Assembly: GCF_013127955.1 (NCBI RefSeq)
Contig: NZ_CP053435.1
Coordinates: 2,108,001 to 2,172,000, forward strand
Direction of reading: 5' to 3'
Length of the DNA stretch: 64,000 nt
Source: Spirosoma taeanense
GTDB lineage: Bacteria; Bacteroidota; Bacteroidia; Cytophagales; Spirosomataceae
A program made the position numbers and the translations under genes. Each line of letters begins with the position of its first letter. Positions within the stretch are counted from its first letter, which is position 1. Shown piece after piece: positions 1-8,338 of the stretch. Below the pieces are notes generated by a model that did not search any database, had not been told where the DNA came from, and was given only the letters and a program-made list of their open reading frames with translations.

Positions 1-88
1 ATAATTGCTACATTTATAGATATTAACTGCCAAGGTTCATATATGTACGAGTTAGCGGTCAGCTTAGAACCACCTTTCACACATCAAA

Positions 89-677
89 ATGATATTTTAT
101 TATACAGCATGAGGAACGTTTGACAAAGATTACGAAGAAGACGTTATATCTTGGGGAAAATACCTTCAGTGGAGCAAGTTGACACATTTGTCTGAACTTG
201 TTTTAGTTGACAGTATGCTGAATGAAATTTTGGTTGACCCAGGCCGAGACAAGGGAGACGATTGGGATTATATGGTTATTGGATAGAATCTCATGAAACA
301 GGCTTTTATAAAACGCTGGACTATGTTCTTCGACATGTGGAGCCAAGAGAAAGGCTTAACCTATTGCTGCTGTCGTTGAACCTGACCAAGACTGTACTAA
401 TGTATCTCTTGAAAATTTTGCCTTTCTCAGCTACGATTTATTGGGTAAAGATTATATTGTTAGCGCACTAAGTAATTACGGTGGTTTTGATGAAACGTTT
501 TCACCCGCTGACTTGAACAATTTCGGATTAATTGATAGGTACGAAAAAGCATTCGAAACCAAACACCGGCTGGTTGAGAATAAGCTAGGCGAGTATCATG
601 CAGACATTCGTGTTATTGCCATCTGGCGACACAAGACAATTGGACGGCGAAAACCTAACGTTCAAACATCAAAATAA
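89..677 (+). pseudogene. decayed gene of unknown function, several lesions
   Basis: One protein can be pieced together from three reading frames. From the ATG at 89 a frame hits TGA at 110-112, reopens at 113 (WGKYLQWSKL, DSMLNEILVD) and ends at TAG 284. The reading moves to a second frame at about 262-284 (ETGFYKTLDYVLRHVEP). Near 357 it moves to a third frame (VVEPDQDC, GKDYIVSALSNYGG), which ends at 677. At least one nonsense change and two frameshifts are needed, so about 195 codons are broken. I do not recognise the family. The small acidic protein in an AT-rich accessory setting would suit an orphan immunity-type gene, but that is only a guess. Confidence 0.6.
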
Positions 678-1028
678 AAGCCGAGCCGCTAACAGCGGTT
701 TGGCGTTATGGCGGGGCGACCCAACGCAGCATCAGCTATAGCAATTCTATTCAGTATCAGTTCCAGCGTGACGGAACGCAGTTGACCAGCAGAAATAAGT
801 ATTAAACTTTATACCTTTAATCGGCTTTGGTTCGGGGCGTGACGTAACACAGAGTACCCCAAGCCGCCAACTATTAGTGATAATGGCATAATGGCATTCT
901 ATATCAACCATAATTCTGACTTTACTGATGATACTTTTATGAGTTAAGCTACAACAATCTTAGACATGGATACATCTACCCGTTGGGAATGAAGGAATTT
1001 TGTGCCATAATTTTAAACAAATAAAAAA
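678..1028. other. 351 bp gene-free stretch
   Basis: No credible ORF. It holds a short hairpin at 686-698 (CCGCT-AAC-AGCGG) just after the decayed gene, and a looser pairing between about 820 and 865 (CGGCTTTGG / CCCCAAGCCG). It is AT-rich before the SDR gene, with no Shine-Dalgarno sequence and an A-rich run directly before the start, as is usual in this phylum. No clear promoter was found. Confidence 0.4.
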
Positions 1029-1787
1029 ATGGGTACAAAAAATAAAATCGCTATTGTTACAGGTGGCAGCAGAGGAATGGGCAGGGATATGGTTTTGAAC
1101 CTGGCTAAAAAAGGCTCCAACATCATCTTTACCTATCATAGTAATAAAACAGCGGCACACAGCCTAATTGCCGAAGTAAAGGCATTGGGACAATCTGCAA
1201 TTGCTTTAAAATTAGATGTAAGTAATCTTAGCACATTTGATACTTATGTTGAGCAAGTGAAACAACATTTAGAGCAGGAAGGAGTAACAAACTTTGACTA
1301 TCTGGTAAACAATGCGGGAACAGGTATGTTTCAGTTTTTTGCTACCACTACCGAAAGCCAGTTTGACGAAATGCTGAATGTGCATTTTAAGGGTGTGTTT
1401 TTCCTTACACAAAAATTATTACCAATAATGAATGATGGGGGAAGAATTGTAAATATTTCAACTGGGCTTACAAGGTCAACTGTTCCAGGTGTTTCCGCCT
1501 ATGCATGCATGAAAGGTGCTGTAGAAGTGCTCACAAAATATTTGGCGAAAGAATTGGGTGGGAGAAAAATCACTATCAACACGGTCGCACCCGGTCCAAT
1601 TGCTACAGATTTTGGCGGTGGTGGTAATAAGAACCCTGAAGTTCAAAAAAGTTTTGTAAGCATAACTGCTTTAGGTAGAGTTGGCGTACCTGAAGATGTT
1701 GGTGCTACAGTTGCTTATTTATGCAGCGATGAAGCTGGTTGGATAACTGGGCAGCGAATAGAGATTTCTGGCGGAATGGCTCTATAA
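1029..1787 (+). CDS. SDR family NAD(P)-dependent oxidoreductase
   Basis: Classical short-chain dehydrogenase of 252 residues, the usual length for the family. Visible motifs are the Rossmann dinucleotide loop TGGSRGMG (11-18), NNAG (94-97), the catalytic serine in NIST (Ser144) and YxxxK (Tyr158, Lys162). The C-terminal GGMAL fits 3-oxoacyl-ACP-reductase-like or unspecific alcohol/ketone reductases. The substrate cannot be told. The gene is AT-rich relative to the core of the window. An AraC-type regulator follows 34 bp downstream on the same strand, so the pair probably forms a regulated unit. Confidence 0.9.
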   Translation: MGTKNKIAIVTGGSRGMGRDMVLNLAKKGSNIIFTYHSNKTAAHSLIAEVKALGQSAIALKLDVSNLSTFDTYVEQVKQHLEQEGVTNFDYLVNNAGTGMFQFFATTTESQFDEMLNVHFKGVFFLTQKLLPIMNDGGRIVNISTGLTRSTVPGVSAYACMKGAVEVLTKYLAKELGGRKITINTVAPGPIATDFGGGGNKNPEVQKSFVSITALGRVGVPEDVGATVAYLCSDEAGWITGQRIEISGGMAL

Positions 1788-1821
1788 TTATTAATTGTAA
1801 AATTGCGCAGATGCTATTTTA

Positions 1822-2736
1822 ATGGCAATAAAAAGAATAAAATCAATAGGGGAATATCTCAGGCTTATGAATTCATCTAAGCCTGAGCATCCTTTGATTT
1901 GTGTGATTGATTATTCACAATCTACATTTCCTGAATATACAGAAGAATGTAGTTTTGTGTTTGACTTTTATTCCATTATTTTAAAGAGAAATATGGGATA
2001 TAAATTTCATTACGGGCAAACCACTTATGATTTTGATGAAGGTGTAATGTCGTTTGTAGCGCCTGGGCAGGTGATTCGTATAGAGAACAGCCATGTAGAA
2101 AACCGTAAGTGCAATGGGTATATTTTACTTTTTCACCCTGACTTTCTATGGGAACATTCTTTACATAAAAACATAACTCAGCTGGACTATTTTGGTTACA
2201 GTGTGAATGAAGCCTTGTTTCTTTCTGACAAAGAAGAAAAAAGTATTATCCAAATATTTAAAAACATTCAACAGGAGTATCACAGCAACATAGACCGATT
2301 TAGTCACGACATTATTATTACCCAAATAGAGTTATTACTAAAATACAGTGATCGTTTTTATCATCGTCAATTTCTTACAAGGCGAAAACCAAGTAATCAG
2401 TTGCTGACTAAAGTAGAGGATTACTTAAATGAATATTTTGCCAATGATGATTTACTGACTGAAAAAGGCATACCAACTGTACAGCAAGTTGCGGAAGCTG
2501 TGTTTGTATCGCCCAATTATTTAAGCACCTTGTTAAAATCTTTAATTGGCAAGAATACACAAACGCTGATACAAGAAAAATTACTTGAGAAAGCCAAACA
2601 GAAGCTATCTACTACGCAACTTACTGTAAGTGAAATTGCCTACCAATTGGGTTTTGAGCATAGCCAAAGTTTCAGTAAGTTTTTTAAGGGCAAGTTAAAT
2701 CAGTCGCCTATTAAATACAGGCAATCGTTTAACTGA
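1822..2736 (+). CDS. AraC family transcriptional regulator
   Basis: 304 residues. The N-terminal ~180 residues form a cupin-like sensing region (FVAPGQVIRIENSH). The C-terminal ~100 residues carry the two AraC helix-turn-helix units: VQQVAEAVFVSPNYLSTLLK, then the conserved VSEIAYQLGFEHSQSFSKFFK and SPIKYR. It lies directly downstream of the SDR gene and probably controls it or nearby genes. The start at 1822 is chosen because the earlier in-frame alternatives stop at once. AT-rich like its neighbours, consistent with acquired DNA. Confidence 0.9.
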   Translation: MAIKRIKSIGEYLRLMNSSKPEHPLICVIDYSQSTFPEYTEECSFVFDFYSIILKRNMGYKFHYGQTTYDFDEGVMSFVAPGQVIRIENSHVENRKCNGYILLFHPDFLWEHSLHKNITQLDYFGYSVNEALFLSDKEEKSIIQIFKNIQQEYHSNIDRFSHDIIITQIELLLKYSDRFYHRQFLTRRKPSNQLLTKVEDYLNEYFANDDLLTEKGIPTVQQVAEAVFVSPNYLSTLLKSLIGKNTQTLIQEKLLEKAKQKLSTTQLTVSEIAYQLGFEHSQSFSKFFKGKLNQSPIKYRQSFN

Positions 2737-2961
2737 CAGAAATCGGAAAAGCCACTATCAATAACATCGGTTTTGCGATATTGGGGTTGCTGTACTAAAT
2801 CTGAGTATTGAAATTCTATTGAGCATTTGTACTTTGAATTTCCCAACATTGCACAGTCACAAACCGTTAGCGTCAACTCTCCTCGCTTTAATGCCAATGG
2901 AGCCTTATTCTATAAGAAAATGTTCGCCTAAGCAACTTTGTCTCTATTTTAAAATTAATGT

Positions 2962-3384
2962 ATGAAGATCGATCTCAGTTTCAGCCAGCGAATCTTTCTG
3001 GTATTTGTATGTTTTGCAATAGCTGTCATTGCTTTTATGATAAAGTTACCTTCGTATTTTCGATCTATCGATAAAGAAATGCATGCAAGTTTTTACTTTA
3101 TGGCAGCCGCATTTTTAAATGTTTTATTTGTAAAGATAAATTTTTTTAAACATGTGATGGTATTCATTGTACTTTACCTGTTCGGCATGGCAATAGAGTA
3201 CGGGCAGGCATACTCCAATAAATTCTTCCGTAGTCGAATACACGGACGCTTTGATCCTGAGGATATTCATTGGAATCTAAAGGGCTTGATCGCTTTTTCA
3301 CTGCTTTGGCTTATTTGTACGGGTGTTACATTGATTTACAACAAAGTCAAATTAAAAAATGATACATACAGTTCAAATGCCTGA
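2962..3384 (+). CDS. VanZ-like family membrane protein
   Basis: 140 residues with about four hydrophobic segments (near 10-27, 43-57, 63-78 and 109-127). The VanZ-type signature is present: GMAIEYGQ, followed by R-x-x-D-x-x-D and the N-x-x-G of HWNLKG. Proteins of this family are small integral membrane proteins. VanZ itself gives low-level teicoplanin resistance, but most homologues have no known role. It stands alone, with more than 200 bp of non-coding DNA on each side, inside the AT-rich left segment. Confidence 0.75.
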   Translation: MKIDLSFSQRIFLVFVCFAIAVIAFMIKLPSYFRSIDKEMHASFYFMAAAFLNVLFVKINFFKHVMVFIVLYLFGMAIEYGQAYSNKFFRSRIHGRFDPEDIHWNLKGLIAFSLLWLICTGVTLIYNKVKLKNDTYSSNA

Positions 3385-3414
3385 TAACGATTATCAAATT
3401 CTATTTTAAAAAGA

Positions 3415-3586
3415 AGACAACCTAATTGGCACTGCCGCTAATAGAGCGTTAGCTTGCTATTGTCAGGCCGTCAGGTGGGAGGAATAGGTTTTTTGCACAT
3501 CTAGCAGCTTTTGCAATCGCTAACTCAAATAGCTTCTATGGTTAAGCGACTAAAATCTGATTACGCTAATTGACAGACAACCTAAT
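3415..3586. repeat. 12-bp direct repeat pair flanking a non-coding block
   Basis: AGACAACCTAAT occurs at 3415-3426 and again at 3575-3586, 160 bp apart, in the gap before the Arr fusion gene. Between them lies a small inverted repeat, GCTAA...TTAGC, near 3437-3453. This could be the scar of a small insertion or of recombination. No ORF lies between the copies. Confidence 0.4.
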
Positions 3587-3592
3587 CCGAAA

Positions 3593-4336
3593 ATGGAATT
3601 CGACCCTAACAATCCTGTCGTTAAACTCTGTGTTCAAGGTATGGACATGGAAGCAAATGGCAAGCCTGAAGAAGCAAGCCGATTGTTTCTTCAGGCCTGG
3701 AATGAAGCGACCAATGACTTTGAAAAATATATTGCTGCTTATTATGTCGCCCGGCATCAGGCGAATGTTTCCGACAAGTTAAACTGGCTCGAAACAGCTT
3801 TGCAGGCCGCGCTGAAACTAAATAACGAGGCCATCAAGGGCGCATTTTCGTCTTTGTATGCAAACATTGCTAAATGCTTTGAGGAACTGGGCGACCTTGA
3901 AAACGCAAAAATGAATCATGATTTAGCAGGTTCATCCACGGTTGAGCCGTCTGACAAAGGCCCTTTTTATCACGGTACGAAAGCCGATCTGCAGGTTGGG
4001 GATTTTCTGACAGCCGGATACAAATCTAATTACAAGTCGGAACTCACCATGAATCACATTTATTTCACTGCTCTGGTAAACGGTGCGGGACTTGCTGCGG
4101 CATTGGCTACTGGTGATGGACAGGAGCGTGTTTATGTAGTTGAACCGACAGGGAGCTTTGAAAATGACCCCAACGTTACCAATAAAAAATTTCCGGGCAA
4201 TCCAACACGTTCCTATCGCACCCGAGCACCCCTGAAAATCATTGGTGAAGTCACAGATTGGGTAAGACAAACACCGGAGCAACTTCAGCAATGGCGTGAA
4301 AAGTTAGCCAGTAATAAAGGAGAAATTATCAATTAA
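3593..4336 (+). CDS. arr: NAD(+)--rifampin ADP-ribosyltransferase (Arr) with N-terminal TPR-like domain
   Basis: 247 residues. Residues ~123-240 match Arr enzymes, which inactivate rifampicin by ADP-ribosylation in the cytoplasm: FYHGT (His128), HIYFTA (Tyr157), VEPTGSFENDPN (Asp192) and FPGNPTRSYRT. These agree in spacing with the His-Tyr-Asp set known in Arr. Classical Arr is only ~140-150 residues. Here residues 1-115 add a helical TPR-like module (KPEEASRLFLQAWNEATNDF, NIAKCFEELGDLENAK) of a kind often misannotated in Bacteroidetes as an rRNA adenine methyltransferase. Stand-alone gene; rifampin resistance is an inference from family membership. Confidence 0.88.
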   Translation: MEFDPNNPVVKLCVQGMDMEANGKPEEASRLFLQAWNEATNDFEKYIAAYYVARHQANVSDKLNWLETALQAALKLNNEAIKGAFSSLYANIAKCFEELGDLENAKMNHDLAGSSTVEPSDKGPFYHGTKADLQVGDFLTAGYKSNYKSELTMNHIYFTALVNGAGLAAALATGDGQERVYVVEPTGSFENDPNVTNKKFPGNPTRSYRTRAPLKIIGEVTDWVRQTPEQLQQWREKLASNKGEIIN

Positions 4337-4457
4337 TTACCGGGTATACTGAATGGGTTGCTCTTTGCTTTTGTCGGTCACCGAGTACAGAATTCGCTTG
4401 AAAAGAAGAGGAACTGAAATAAAATCAGCGAAGGTTGGTTTTGCCACAAAAACAGCT

Positions 4458-4495
4458 ACGGGGCTCCCACAACATACCGGACATGGGAGCCCCGT
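4458..4495 (-). terminator. rho-independent terminator of the SusA-like amylase gene
   Basis: 12-bp perfect stem (4458-4469 with 4484-4495) and a 14-nt loop. On the minus strand the hairpin is followed by AGCTGTTTTTGTGG, a T run. It lies 13 bp past the stop codon at 4509. Confidence 0.8.
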
Positions 4496-4508
4496 TACGT
4501 CTATCCGT

Positions 4509-6383
4509 TTATTTCATTAACTCCAGCACCAGCGCTGTTTTGGCGGGGAGTTTTACCAGTTTCAGGTCGTTCAGCGTAGCGTCGGTCAAGATATTGCGGG
4601 CAGAGGTAAAGCCGTTCATCCGCTCGGCGAACCGACTCGTATCGAGCGAAATTTCCTTATCATTGGTATTAGTGGCGACCATAACTGTCTTGTTGCCATC
4701 ATAGCGGAAATAGACGTACGTGCCGTCCTGCGGCAGGAACTGCATCAGTTTGCCTGTATGCAGGGTCGGCGTGGAGCGACGGTAGTTAGCCAGTTTCCGC
4801 ACGTATTGAAAAGCTTCATTTTCGCGGCTTGAGCGTCCGGAGGCCTCAAACTTGTTTTCTCGGTCGCCGACGAAACCGCCTGGAAAATCACGTCGCACTT
4901 CGGCATCCGAGGGGTCTTTGAAGTTCTTCATCAGAATCTCCGTACCGTAATACATCGACGGAATGCCGCGCGTGGTGAGCAGCCACGTCAGACCGATTCT
5001 GTACTTATCCAGATCATCGCCGATGACCGACAGATAGCGGTCGGTGTCGTGGTTGTCGAGGAAGGTTACCAGTTTGTTGGGGTCCTGATAAACGGCATCC
5101 TGCGCCAGCGCCTGATAAAACCGGTTTACGCCATCATCCCAGCTGAATTTCTGCTTCAACGCGTCAAGCATGGAGGCATACAAGACAAAATCCAGTCCGC
5201 CCGGCTGGTTCGACTTGAACGGAAAGTTGATGTTGTTCCGCGTGTAATACGCCTGATCGACTACATTGTTCACCCACGACTCGCCGAAGATGTGAATCTT
5301 TGGGTACTCCTCCAGCAAAGCCGCGTTGCAGCGGTTCATGAACGGCTGATCGTTGTACATATAGGTATCCACGCGCCAGGCATCGACGCCAAAGTTCTCG
5401 ACTGTCCAAAGAGCGTGCTGAATCAGAAAATTCGCTACGTATGGATTGCTCTGGTTGAGGTCGGGCAGGTGGGGAACGAACCAGCCGTCGAGCGTAACGC
5501 GCCGGTCAATCTCGGCTCCGTGCGGGTCGGTGATGGGCTGGTATTTATACGAGGTGTTGGTATAAGTCGGCCATTGGTGGAGCCAGCTCTTCATGGGCAG
5601 GTCTTTCAGAATCCAGTGATTGATGCCGACGTGGTTGTAAACGGCATCTTGCACCACTTTCATCCCGGCCGCATGCGCTTTTTTGACGAAGTCGACGTAA
5701 GCGTCGTTACCGCCCAGTCGCCGGTCAATGGCATAATGGTCCGTAAAGCCGTACCCGTGATAAGCCGAGCGCATGGCCCCGCCCTCATTGGTAAGCGGCT
5801 GGTTGTTTTCGAGTACGGGTGTGAGCCAGATGGCTGTTACGCCGAGGTCTTTCAGATAATCGAGGTGCTGCACTACCCCGGCGAGGTCGCCCCCGTGCCG
5901 GTAGTAAGGGTTAGCCCGGTCGGCGTTGGGGTCGGCCATGTCCGCAAATTTATCGTTGCCTGGATCACCGTTGGCGAAGCGGTCGGGCATGGCCAGATAA
6001 ATAAAATCGGCCGCCGTTACGCCCAGACCTTTGGGTGATCTGTCGCGGGCTCTCAGCTCAAACGGCTGGGTGAGCGTCTGATTGCCGCGCTTACCCGTAA
6101 TTCGGACTAGGCCGGGTTTGGCCGATGGCGCAATAGTCAGATCAAGAAAAGCATAGTTTGGATTTTCGACTGTATGCGCTTTAACGAGCTTTACGCCGGG
6201 GTAATTGAGCGAATACGTCAGCGTACCGGCATTGGGACCGTAAATAAGCAATTGCAGGTTCGGGTTTTTCATGCCTACCCACCAGTTCGTTGGGTTCACG
6301 CGCTGAATCTGGGCATTCTGCGCAAAGGCGAGCTGACAGACTGTGATAAGAAGAATGAACAGGTAAAGACTGGGTCTTTTCAT
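4509..6383 (-). CDS. GH13 alpha-amylase / neopullulanase-like, secreted (SusA-like)
   Basis: 624 residues. A signal peptide (1-21, ending LAFA-Q) is followed by an immunoglobulin-like N-domain of the cyclomaltodextrinase type (~25-110) and a (beta/alpha)8 GH13 barrel (~125-540), with a C-terminal beta domain. Catalytic residues: nucleophile Asp339 (WRVDTY), acid/base Glu368 (FGESW) and Asp446 (DNHDTD). DAVYNH is at 246-251. It should cleave alpha-1,4 and perhaps alpha-1,6 glucans or cyclodextrins in the periplasm, as SusA/neopullulanases do. No SusC/SusD pair lies beside it. It is divergent from a second GH13 gene that starts 152 bp away. Confidence 0.92.
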   Translation of the reverse strand: MKRPSLYLFILLITVCQLAFAQNAQIQRVNPTNWWVGMKNPNLQLLIYGPNAGTLTYSLNYPGVKLVKAHTVENPNYAFLDLTIAPSAKPGLVRITGKRGNQTLTQPFELRARDRSPKGLGVTAADFIYLAMPDRFANGDPGNDKFADMADPNADRANPYYRHGGDLAGVVQHLDYLKDLGVTAIWLTPVLENNQPLTNEGGAMRSAYHGYGFTDHYAIDRRLGGNDAYVDFVKKAHAAGMKVVQDAVYNHVGINHWILKDLPMKSWLHQWPTYTNTSYKYQPITDPHGAEIDRRVTLDGWFVPHLPDLNQSNPYVANFLIQHALWTVENFGVDAWRVDTYMYNDQPFMNRCNAALLEEYPKIHIFGESWVNNVVDQAYYTRNNINFPFKSNQPGGLDFVLYASMLDALKQKFSWDDGVNRFYQALAQDAVYQDPNKLVTFLDNHDTDRYLSVIGDDLDKYRIGLTWLLTTRGIPSMYYGTEILMKNFKDPSDAEVRRDFPGGFVGDRENKFEASGRSSRENEAFQYVRKLANYRRSTPTLHTGKLMQFLPQDGTYVYFRYDGNKTVMVATNTNDKEISLDTSRFAERMNGFTSARNILTDATLNDLKLVKLPAKTALVLELMK

Positions 6384-6480
6384 AAAATAGGACGTTAATA
6401 CTGGCCTATAGGCCGGAGGACTCCTGTGGACAAATTATTGGGACGCGAAAAATAAACAGGGATTTAGGGCAAAATGGCTA

Positions 6481-6488
6481 TATTTTTG
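6481..6488 (+). promoter_or_regulatory. candidate Bacteroidetes -7 box (TATTTTTG)
   Basis: Matches TAnnTTTG and lies 46 bp before the ATG at 6535, in the divergent gap between the two GH13 genes. No good -33 TTTG element is seen, so this is a weak call. Confidence 0.4.
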
Positions 6489-6534
6489 CACTTACCAATG
6501 ACATAATCACCGTAACCTGTATTTGTTCAAACCT

Positions 6535-8277
6535 ATGAATACGATGTCCGTTGTTCCAGTAATGGACAAACTAATCATTTACCAAATCTTCACCCGGCTG
6601 TTTGGCAACCAGAACACTACCAATCGTCCGAACGGTACCCGCGATGAGAATGGCGTTGGCAAATTTAACGACATTAATGAGCGGGCGTTGCAGGCCATTC
6701 GGGATTTGGGTGCCTCGCACGTCTGGTATACGGGCGTTCTGGAACACGCCACTCAGACCGATTATTCAGCCTTCGGAATTCAGCCCGACGATCCAGCCGT
6801 AGTCAAAGGGCGGGCCGGGTCGCCCTATGCGGTGAAAGACTATTTCGACGTGGACCCCGACCTGGCCGTCAGCGTGCCCGACCGCATGACGGAGTTTGAA
6901 GACCTGGTGCAGCGCACCCACGCGCATGGCCTGAAGGTCGTCATTGACTTTGTACCCAATCACGTTGCCCGGCAGTATAAGTCCGATGTGAAACCGGCTG
7001 GTGTAATCGATCTGGGCGAACAGGAAGATCCGTCGGTCCGTTTCTCGCCGAACAACAATTTTTACTACCTGCCGGGCGAAACATTCATTTCGCCGGAGAG
7101 TGCTGACGACAGCGTAACAGCCCGCGATGAATCAGTATACTGGGGAACCCTGAATGAATGTCCGGCCAAAGTGACCGGCAGCGGCTCCATTACGGCTACC
7201 CCCGACGTCAACGACTGGTACGAAACCGTTAAGCTCAACTACGGCATCAATGTATTCGATGGCAGCCGGCATTTCCAGCCGACGCCCGCTACCTGGCAGC
7301 AGATGCTCGACATTCTGTTGTTCTGGGCCGACAAAGGCGTTGACGGTTTCCGCTGTGATATGGCGCAGATGGTGCCGGTTGAGTTCTGGCAATGGGCCAT
7401 TGGCCGGGTTAAACAGCGCTATCCACGCCTGATTTTTATCGCTGAAATCTACGAGCCTGGCCTGTACCGCCCGTTTATTTTCCAGGGCGGTTTCGATTAT
7501 CTCTACGATAAGGTCGGTCTTTACGACGCCCTCCGGCGGCTGATGGAAGGGCAGGGTTCTTGCTACGAACTGACGCGCGTCTGGCAGCAGGAGTCCGGCG
7601 ATTTTGCCCAGCATATGCTCCGGTTTCTGGAAACGCACGACGAGCAGCGTATTAACTCGCGGTTTTTTACCAACGACCCTTGGGCCGCCGTGCCGGCCAT
7701 GACCCTGGCAGCCACGATGCATACCGGGCCGTTTCTGCTGTATTTCGGACAGGAGATCGGGGTTCGGGCCGACGGCAGCGAGGGGTTCAGTGGGGACGAT
7801 GGGCGCACCACCATTTTCGACTATTGGGGACTGACCGACTGGCAGAACTGGGTGAACAAAGGCCGCTACGATGGGGCTAAGCTGAACGACGACCAGCGTC
7901 GGCTGCGGGCGTTTTACCAGCGCCTGAACCACCTCGTCAACGGCTCGGATGCCATTCAGAACGGCTTTTTCTATGATCTCCAGTATGCCAACGACAACGG
8001 CCAGAGCGCGGGCTACGATGCGCATCAGGTCTTTAGTTACCTGCGGTATACGGATCGTCAGAAACTGCTGATCATCTGTAACTTCTCCCGCCAGGAAACT
8101 TCAATCACCGTTCGCATTCCCCATCATGCTTTCGGGGCGATGGGCCTCGACCCAGCGAAGGCCTACCAGCTTACCGACATTTTTATGACGAATACGCAAC
8201 TCGAAATGGTCGGGCACACGGGTGTTTCGCTGGGGCTGTCCTCCCGCTCGGCGTTAGTGCTGGAAATTAAATCGTAA
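6535..8277 (+). CDS. GH13 alpha-amylase family protein, probably cytoplasmic
   Basis: About 580 residues. The ATG at 6535 (MNTMSVVP) is preferred over an in-frame TTG at 6523; the ATG at 6544 is also possible. There is no signal peptide. The GH13 barrel shows DFVPNH, nucleophile Asp275 (GFRCDMAQ), acid/base Glu304 (FIAEIYEP) and His-Asp 368-369 (ETHDEQR). A C-terminal beta domain closes the protein (CNFSRQETSI). It contains a long B-domain-like insertion between the DFVPNH strand and the nucleophile strand. It is likely a maltooligosaccharide-acting hydrolase or transferase; the exact specificity is open. It is opposite to the secreted GH13 gene, which suggests one pathway from extracellular glucan to cytoplasm. 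Confidence 0.88.
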   Translation: MNTMSVVPVMDKLIIYQIFTRLFGNQNTTNRPNGTRDENGVGKFNDINERALQAIRDLGASHVWYTGVLEHATQTDYSAFGIQPDDPAVVKGRAGSPYAVKDYFDVDPDLAVSVPDRMTEFEDLVQRTHAHGLKVVIDFVPNHVARQYKSDVKPAGVIDLGEQEDPSVRFSPNNNFYYLPGETFISPESADDSVTARDESVYWGTLNECPAKVTGSGSITATPDVNDWYETVKLNYGINVFDGSRHFQPTPATWQQMLDILLFWADKGVDGFRCDMAQMVPVEFWQWAIGRVKQRYPRLIFIAEIYEPGLYRPFIFQGGFDYLYDKVGLYDALRRLMEGQGSCYELTRVWQQESGDFAQHMLRFLETHDEQRINSRFFTNDPWAAVPAMTLAATMHTGPFLLYFGQEIGVRADGSEGFSGDDGRTTIFDYWGLTDWQNWVNKGRYDGAKLNDDQRRLRAFYQRLNHLVNGSDAIQNGFFYDLQYANDNGQSAGYDAHQVFSYLRYTDRQKLLIICNFSRQETSITVRIPHHAFGAMGLDPAKAYQLTDIFMTNTQLEMVGHTGVSLGLSSRSALVLEIKS

Positions 8278-8288
8278 ATTCGTGAAAC

Positions 8289-8326
8289 ATTTCGATGCCT
8301 CGTTAGTCGTAAGGAGGCATCGAAAT
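8289..8326 (+). terminator. hairpin after the GH13 gene
   Basis: 12-bp perfect stem (8289-8300 with 8315-8326), 14-nt loop, 12 bp past the GH13 stop. It has no long T run. It lies upstream of the ATG at 8339, which argues that the next gene starts there rather than at the GTG at 8282. Confidence 0.55.
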
Positions 8327-8338
8327 CACCATTCACGT

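Noticed and set aside
1..4340. Integron-like gene cassette array (Arr is a classic cassette gene; small CCGCT/AGCGG hairpin near 690)
   Set aside because: No integrase, and no clear attC sites with paired R and L boxes at gene ends. The Arr gene is fused and longer than cassette forms.
5049..6038. Long plus-strand open frame opposite the SusA-like gene
   Set aside because: Antisense shadow of the GH13 coding region; no family match, and the composition follows the other strand.
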